From assembly GCF_028682635.1 (NCBI RefSeq), contig NZ_JANHLK010000010.1, positions 62,001 through 126,000 of the forward strand: 64,000 nucleotides of DNA, written 5' to 3'. Origin of the DNA: Pseudomonas putida. GTDB taxonomy: Bacteria; Pseudomonadota; Gammaproteobacteria; Pseudomonadales; Pseudomonadaceae. The notes under the pieces are model-generated. The model was not told the origin of the DNA, searched no databases, and saw nothing but the letters and a program-made list of their open reading frames with translations. The stretch's first letter is position 1. Each line of letters opens with the position of its first letter. The translations under genes and the position numbers were made by a program. Shown here in pieces: positions 59,505-64,000 of the stretch.

Positions 59505-60647
59505 ATGCAGGCACTCGATATCCGTCCCTGTCAATTGGACGCCAAAACCCTGGCTTTACGGACCGAAGTGCGCGAATTCATCGCCGAGGCACTAAAGGAC
59601 TACCCGGCCCACGAACGGGCGAAAAACTGGAATGGCGCCGACCCTGAATTCAGCCGCAAGCTGGGCGAGCGCGGATGGCTGGGCATGACTTGGCCCAAGC
59701 GCTATGGCGGCCACGAACGCAGTGCCCTGGAGCGTTATGTGGTGCTTGAGGAGCTGCTCGCCGCCGGCGCGCCGGTCAATGCGCACTGGATCGCCGAGCG
59801 TCAATCGGGTCCGCTGCTGATGAAGTTTTCCCCGGATGTGCTGGCGCCACGGCTGATGCCGGCCATCGCACGCGGCGAGCTGCTGTTCTGCATTGGCATG
59901 AGCGAGCCGAATGTCGGCTCCGACCTGGCGTCGGTCCAGACCCGGGCGGTCAAGACCGAAGGCGGCTGGGTCGTCAACGGCAGCAAGGTCTGGACCACCG
60001 GTGCCCACCGCTGCCACTACATGGTCACCCTCCTGCGAACCGGGCCCAGGGATGACAGCAATCGCCATGGGGGCCTGTCGCAACTGTTGATCGACATGCG
60101 CGCCCCCGGCGTCACGGTTCGCCCGATCTACAACATGCTGGGTGAGCACGACTTCAACGAAGTGTTCCTCGATGACGTGTTTGTTCCCGACGACTTCGTC
60201 ATCGGTCAGCCTGGCGATGGCTGGAAGCAGGTCGGTGCCGAACTGGCGCTCGAACGCAGCGGGCCGGAACGCTACCTGAGCAGCACCCAGTTGTACCTGG
60301 AAATGCTCGACGCCGCCGATCCACAGAACTCGCGCCACAGCGTCAGCCTCGGTCGCGTCGCCGCGCGCTACGCGGTGCTGCGGCAGATGTCGCTGGGCGT
60401 CGCCGGCATGCTCGCCCGTGGCGACAACCCGGCGACCCCGGCAGCGCTGGTCAAGGACCAGGGTGCCTTGCTCGAACAATCCCTGCCCGACCTCGCCCAT
60501 GACCTGTTTGGCGGCACCCGCCAACCCGGTTCCCGACTTGACCAGGTGATGCGTTACCTGACCCAGACCGCCCCGTCGTTTTCCCTGCGTGGCGGCACCC
60601 GCGAAATTCTTCGCGGCATCATTGCCAGAGGATTAGGACTGCGATGA
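59505..60647 (+). CDS. Acyl-CoA dehydrogenase, catalytic-type subunit of a second heteromeric pair
   Basis: A 380-residue dehydrogenase-fold protein. Characteristic parts are LGMTWPKRYGGHERSALERYVVLEELLAAG, GMSEPNVGSDLASVQTRA, WVVNGSKVWTTGAHRCHYMV, FNEVFLDDVFVPDDFVIGQP and SLRGGTREILRGIIARGL. The 'MSEPNxGSDLASxxTxA' loop and terminal 'RGGTxEIxRxIIARxLGLR' are typical of the FadE-type member of two-subunit dehydrogenases. I use the ATG at 59505, where the homologous part begins; the ribosome site is weak (GAGCGAAAAGCC). Its stop overlaps the start of the next subunit (ATGA), so the pair is translationally coupled. Confidence 0.87.
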   Translation: MQALDIRPCQLDAKTLALRTEVREFIAEALKDYPAHERAKNWNGADPEFSRKLGERGWLGMTWPKRYGGHERSALERYVVLEELLAAGAPVNAHWIAERQSGPLLMKFSPDVLAPRLMPAIARGELLFCIGMSEPNVGSDLASVQTRAVKTEGGWVVNGSKVWTTGAHRCHYMVTLLRTGPRDDSNRHGGLSQLLIDMRAPGVTVRPIYNMLGEHDFNEVFLDDVFVPDDFVIGQPGDGWKQVGAELALERSGPERYLSSTQLYLEMLDAADPQNSRHSVSLGRVAARYAVLRQMSLGVAGMLARGDNPATPAALVKDQGALLEQSLPDLAHDLFGGTRQPGSRLDQVMRYLTQTAPSFSLRGGTREILRGIIARGLGLR

Positions 60648-61765
60648 ACCAGGCCACCCACTATCAAGCGATGGACGACAGCGCTCCATCGCAATTGCAA
60701 TCGATCATCGCCGACAGCGTCGAGCGCCTGTTCGCCGAACAGATCACCTCTGAGGTGCTGGCCCGTTTCGATGCCGGGCACGCCGCGACAGCGTTGTGGC
60801 AACAGGTGGTCGAGCAAGGCCTGCCTGGCGCCTTGATGGCCGAAGAAGCCGGGGGCAGCGCGGCCAGTTGGCTGGAAGTCAGTCCGGTACTGCGGGCCAT
60901 TGGTTACTGGAACGCACCCCTGCCGTTGAGCGAAACCATGCTCGCTTCGATGCTGCTGGCCCGAGCTGGCCTGCAAGTGCCCGAAGAGCCCATCACGCTG
61001 ATTCAGAACGGTCGCCTCGGTGAGCTGGCCTTGTCTGCGGATGGCCATCTCGACGGCCGCATATTCAATGTGCCGTGGGCCCGCAGCTGTCGCTGGGCCG
61101 TGGTAGCCGATGGCACGGGACAAGTTGCGCTGGTGGACCTGCGTCAGGCCAATGTCAGCCTGGAGGCCGGCAGCAATTTTGCCGGCGAAGAGCGCGATAC
61201 CCTGCACTTCGCCAACGCTCGCGTTCACACCAGCGGCCAATTGCAGATAGCGGATGTGCAGGAACCTGTCTGGGTGTTTGGTGCATTGATCCGAGCTTGC
61301 GCGTTGGTCGGTGCATTGGAGTCGAGCCTGGACAAGGCTGTCAGCTACGCCAACGAGCGCGTCCAGTTCGGCAAGGCCATCGGTAAATTCCAGGCGATCC
61401 AGCAGCAATTGGCGCAGATGGCCGGTGCCATTGGTGCCGCGCGCATGGCGACTCAAGTGGCGTTGCGCAGCGCTTGCGACGCCTTGCAGGCCGAACCCGG
61501 ATGCCGTAGCAGCCTCGCGTTCGATGTAGCGGTGGCCAAAGTCTGCGCCGGCGAGGCCGCCACCCTGGCTACCTCGATTGCGCATCAGGTTCATGGCGCC
61601 ATCGGCTTCACCCACGAGCACACCCTGCATTTCAGCACCCGGCGCCTGTGGTCGTGGCGCGATGAATTCGGCAGCGATTCGCAGTGGGCTGAAGTCCTCG
61701 GCCAAGCGGCGATAGCGGCCGGTGGCAAGGGCTTCTGGGCAGGACTGACACAGCGCCAGTTCTGA
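60644..61765 (+). CDS. Acyl-CoA dehydrogenase, partner subunit of the second heteromeric pair
   Basis: A 373-residue partner subunit: LVEQGLPGALMAEEAGGSAASWLEVSPVLRAIG, RVQFGKAIGKFQAIQQQLAQMAG, and HGAIGFTHEHTLHFSTRRLWSWRDEFG at the C-terminus. The 'VHGAIGFTxEHxLHxxTRRLW' block is diagnostic of the FadE29-like beta subunit, which has no C-terminal catalytic loop. It overlaps the gene before it by four bases (ATGA). Together they would oxidise a bulky or branched acyl-CoA. The protein ends where a perfect hairpin (61771-61796) begins. Confidence 0.88.
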   Translation: MNQATHYQAMDDSAPSQLQSIIADSVERLFAEQITSEVLARFDAGHAATALWQQVVEQGLPGALMAEEAGGSAASWLEVSPVLRAIGYWNAPLPLSETMLASMLLARAGLQVPEEPITLIQNGRLGELALSADGHLDGRIFNVPWARSCRWAVVADGTGQVALVDLRQANVSLEAGSNFAGEERDTLHFANARVHTSGQLQIADVQEPVWVFGALIRACALVGALESSLDKAVSYANERVQFGKAIGKFQAIQQQLAQMAGAIGAARMATQVALRSACDALQAEPGCRSSLAFDVAVAKVCAGEAATLATSIAHQVHGAIGFTHEHTLHFSTRRLWSWRDEFGSDSQWAEVLGQAAIAAGGKGFWAGLTQRQF

Positions 61766-61770
61766 CAACA

Positions 61771-61796
61771 GGCATTGCCCGGCGACGGGCAATGCC
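61771..61796. terminator. Bidirectional hairpin after the dehydrogenase pair
   Basis: GGCATTGCCCG and CGGGCAATGCC form perfect 11-base arms around GCGA, between convergent genes (stops at 61765 and 61807). The T-run is poor, but the stability makes a terminator likely. Confidence 0.55.
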
Positions 61797-61806
61797 CCTC
61801 ACACGC

Positions 61807-62595
61807 TCACTTCGCGACCGGCCATTGATACAGTGCCGGTTCTTTGCGCATGAACCGTGCGGCGGCTTGCTGGACATACGGCGAACTCATTGCCACGGCC
61901 TGGGCGTTCGTTTCGGCATCCAGCTGCGCCGCCAGGTCAACCTCGAAGGAGCGCGACAGCAAGCGTTTAGTCAGGCCAAACGCGACTGTCGACAGATTGC
62001 TCATGCTGCGCGCCAGTTCTTCTGCACGGGCGCGAAACCGGTCGGCGGGATGCACTTCAAGGGCAATACCCAGCGCCAGTGCCTCTTGCGCGCAAACTTC
62101 GCGCGCGGAATAGATAATTTCCCTGGCCTTGGGCAGGCCAACGATGCGCGGCAAGGTATGGGTCGCGCCCAGATCCGGGACCAGGCCGATCCGGGCAAAG
62201 GCCATGCAGAAGCGTGCCCGTTGCGAAGCGATCACAAAATCTGCGGCCAGCGCCAGGCTGAAGCCGGCACCGAATGCGACGCCATCGACCGCTGCGATCA
62301 CGGGTCGATCGAAGTTTGCCAATTCGCCAAGCAAGCGGTTGTAATGATCCATGCGCTGGAGAACATCGATCGCTGCGAAGCCGTCACCCATCTTGCTGAC
62401 GTCGGCACCCGAACAGAAATCGCTACCGGCGCCCGTCAACAACAACGCCTTGACCTCTGGATTGGTGCGAAGGCTCACCAGCACTTCGCGTAACTCATCG
62501 GCCATCTGCCCAGTGAGTGCATTCTTACGCTCGGCTCGCATCAATGTCAGGGTCGCCAGGCCATCTTCTATGGATAATTCAAGGGTATTGGACAT
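61807..62595 (-). CDS. Enoyl-CoA hydratase/isomerase family protein (PaaG-like)
   Basis: A 262-residue crotonase-fold protein. The oxyanion stretch RPVIAAVDGVAFGAGFSLALAADF is complete. The second motif is FARIGLVPDLGATHTLPRIVG, with Asp where hydratases have Glu (GLVPD). That replacement is typical of PaaG-like isomerases and some enoyl-CoA hydratases of aromatic or terpenoid pathways. The ATG at 62595 starts the conserved part (MSNTLELSIEDGLATLTLMR); the frame upstream is mostly repeat-derived and not homologous. It is convergent with the dehydrogenase pair. It likely hydrates or isomerises an enoyl-CoA of this pathway. Confidence 0.85.
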   Translation of the reverse strand: MSNTLELSIEDGLATLTLMRAERKNALTGQMADELREVLVSLRTNPEVKALLLTGAGSDFCSGADVSKMGDGFAAIDVLQRMDHYNRLLGELANFDRPVIAAVDGVAFGAGFSLALAADFVIASQRARFCMAFARIGLVPDLGATHTLPRIVGLPKAREIIYSAREVCAQEALALGIALEVHPADRFRARAEELARSMSNLSTVAFGLTKRLLSRSFEVDLAAQLDAETNAQAVAMSSPYVQQAAARFMRKEPALYQWPVAK

Positions 62596-62810
62596 GTGAT
62601 CCCATTGGGCCCGCGCGGTTTGCAGGTCGCGCTCGAGCTCATCTGTGGTTTGGATGGACCGCTTGCAACGTTGCCGGGAAAATCGGCATCCGTTGCCAGC
62701 CAATGAAGTGCTGTCAAACGGTAAGGAGCGAATGCGTCGAGCAGTACTCCCTGAAAAGGGTGGGAGCATTGATTTGCCCCCGCCTGCCCCACCCCGCTGG
62801 TCACTCAATT

Positions 62811-63074
62811 TGGATGTTGAAGCTGATGCCCTCATCCCCAGCAAGCTAGCTCCCACAGGGGATCTGTAGTGGCTGCAGGACTTGCGTACGCTGAAGATCA
62901 CACTGTGGGAGCCAGCCTGCTGGCGATGGCGTCGGGTCAGTCAACCTGGATGTTGAAGCTGATGCCCTCATCCCCAGCAAGCTAGCTCCCACAGGGATCT
63001 GTGGTGGCTGCAGGACTTGCGTACGCTGTAGATCACACTGTGGGAGCCAGCCTGCTGGCGAGGCGTCGGGTCAA
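62811..63074. repeat. Two tandem units of about 136 and 128 bases containing REP arms
   Basis: Units start at 62811 and 62947 with TGGATGTTGAAGCTGATGCC. Each carries CATCCCCAGCAAGCTAGCTC, then TGGCTGCAGGACTTGCGTAC, then an inverted arm GTGGGAGCCAGCCTGCTGGC. The second differs by a few substitutions and single-base losses. It makes up half of the 558-base gap between the hydratase and DUF1206 genes; I see no gene in the other half (62596-62810). Confidence 0.85.
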
Positions 63075-63153
63075 CATCGTCGAAACGAGTCGGTTTATCG
63101 AACCCCTCCCGAAGCGAAAGGTCTGATCCTGTATACCTCCTCGGAATAATCCA

Positions 63154-63969
63154 ATGTCCGCTCAACACACCCTTGTCGTACTCGCTCGGGGCGGATATGC
63201 CGCTCGGGGCGTCCTGTATCTGATCATAGGTATCTTCGCTCTGCTGGCGGCTCAAGACTCGACAAAACCCAAGGACAGTCACAAAAGCCTGGAAGCGTTG
63301 TTAAGCCAGCCTTTCGGTTATGTGCTGGTAGGACTGGTTGTGGCGGGCCTGATCGCCTTCGCCGGGTGGCGAGTATTGCAAGCCATTCGCGACGTCGATC
63401 ATCACGGTACGAGACTCAAGGGGCTGGTGATTCGTGCAGGTTTGTTGGCGGGAGGTTTGATCAACGGCGCTCTTGCGTTTTTTGCATTGGGCCTGCTCAT
63501 CAGCGGCGTCAGAAGCTCAGGCAATTCCGCAGGTGGGGAGACAAAGGATCTACTGGCCCATCTTTTGTCCTGGGATCACTCAAACGTGCTGGTCTACCTC
63601 GTGGCGCTGGTCCCACTCGGCGTAGGCATTGCTCACATCATCAAGGGATGGAAGGCCTCGTTCGAGAAGTATTTTGAGGCTGATGAGGACGTGATGCGCT
63701 ACGTACGACCGGTGGCTCGTTTCGGACTCATAGCCCGAGGCGTGGTGTTTATCGAGATAGCTCTGCTGCTGGCAATCAGCGGCTCCCGTTATAAAACCGC
63801 TGATCCTCCAGGCATGAAGGAGGCCCTTGATGCGCTCCAGAACCTGCCAGCCGGGGTTTTGATCCTGATGGTGATGGCATTTGGTTTGATTGCCTTTTCG
63901 GCTTACAGCTTTTCCGAGGCTGCCTGGCGCAAGATAAACATGGATGTGCCGGGAGTATCGGGATCCTAA
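63154..63969 (+). CDS. DUF1206 integral membrane protein
   Basis: A 271-residue protein with about six membrane segments. Its three related halves each contain the RGxxARGxxx(Y/F)xxIG pattern: LARGGYAARGVLYLIIGIFAL at residues 10-30, VIRAGLLAGGLINGALAFFALG near 95, and VARFGLIARGVVFIEIALLL near 190. This repeated two-helix unit is the DUF1206 (PF06724) arrangement. The function is unknown; no link to the catabolic genes is apparent. It has a weak ribosome site (CGGAATAATCC). It ends just before the right edge of the window. Confidence 0.87.
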   Translation: MSAQHTLVVLARGGYAARGVLYLIIGIFALLAAQDSTKPKDSHKSLEALLSQPFGYVLVGLVVAGLIAFAGWRVLQAIRDVDHHGTRLKGLVIRAGLLAGGLINGALAFFALGLLISGVRSSGNSAGGETKDLLAHLLSWDHSNVLVYLVALVPLGVGIAHIIKGWKASFEKYFEADEDVMRYVRPVARFGLIARGVVFIEIALLLAISGSRYKTADPPGMKEALDALQNLPAGVLILMVMAFGLIAFSAYSFSEAAWRKINMDVPGVSGS

Positions 63970-64000
63970 TCGCTACGGGATGGCAATTCAGAAGGAGGTA

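Noticed and set aside
19749-62595. A steroid degradation cluster
   Set aside because: The side-chain enzyme types fit, but no ring-degrading gene (3-ketosteroid dehydrogenase, hydroxylase, meta-cleavage dioxygenase, HsaD-like hydrolase) is present, so the substrate cannot be called steroid.
62596-62901. N-terminal extension of the PaaG-like hydratase
   Set aside because: Codons upstream of 62595 are repeat-derived or without similarity. The crotonase domain begins at MSNTLELS.
62811-63074. Possible CRISPR array or attachment site duplication
   Set aside because: Two tandem copies of a REP-containing unit. No integrase, tRNA or further repeat is present.

Overview
The window is high-GC DNA, almost completely coding, and looks like a Pseudomonas chromosome, most likely of the fluorescens group. 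The support is OprB- and OprD-type porins, many copies of the pseudomonad REP palindrome (GTGGGAGCGAGC...GCTCGC type) and a second long 'CCCCTGTAGGAGCTG' palindrome. It is an accessory catabolic island of about 60 kb. It is rich in acyl-CoA enzymes and in large LuxR-family ATPase regulators (MalT/LAL type). No tRNA, rRNA, CRISPR array, integrase or transposase was seen.

Layout. 0-1 kb: 3' end of an OprB-like porin and a dTMP-kinase-like P-loop protein. 1-11 kb (minus strand): an itaconate/citramalate-CoA module, in transcription order MaoC-type hydratase (ich-like), acyl-CoA dehydrogenase, MmgE/PrpD, class III CoA-transferase (ict-like) and CitE-like lyase (ccl-like). An MFS anion transporter, an OprD porin and an acyl-CoA synthetase follow it. 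11-20 kb: a decayed LuxR gene, a first DUF1329/DUF1302 pair, an intact LAL regulator, a truncated LAL gene and an alpha-methylacyl-CoA racemase-like protein. 21-23 kb: an unrecognised secreted protein. 23-34 kb (minus strand): one long operon with a full beta-oxidation cycle (thiolase, two MaoC subunits, SDR, acyl-CoA dehydrogenase, acyl-CoA synthetase), a second DUF1302/DUF1329 pair and another thiolase. 34-42 kb: further acyl-CoA dehydrogenases, a PaaI-type thioesterase, a LAL regulator, a DUF2889 protein and a third thiolase. 42-55 kb: a LAL regulator, then a minus-strand operon of aldehyde dehydrogenase, alcohol dehydrogenase, a two-subunit acyl-CoA dehydrogenase, a secreted arylsulfatase, EtfBA and an MFS transporter. 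55-62 kb: a LAL regulator, TetR, two enoyl-CoA hydratases and a second two-subunit acyl-CoA dehydrogenase. 62-64 kb: repeats and a DUF1206 membrane protein.

Working model (inference). A hydrophobic, probably methyl-branched and possibly sulfated alcohol or acid crosses the outer membrane with help from the DUF1302/DUF1329 proteins. A periplasmic sulfatase removes sulfate. Alcohol and aldehyde dehydrogenases make the acid, the AMP-forming ligases make the CoA ester, the racemase sets the 2-methyl configuration, and repeated beta-oxidation rounds use the paralogous dehydrogenases and SCP-x thiolases with EtfBA as electron acceptor. The itaconate module would convert a branched C5 dicarboxylyl-CoA end product to pyruvate and acetyl-CoA. 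No steroid- or aromatic-ring cleavage gene is present, so the substrate cannot be named from this window.

Two regulatory patterns support co-regulation. A promoter block of about 65 bp with two repeats 35-37 bp apart is shared by the itaconate operon, the long beta-oxidation operon and the acyl-CoA dehydrogenase at 34.1 kb. A C6-N4/5-G4-6 inverted repeat lies upstream of five catabolic units.
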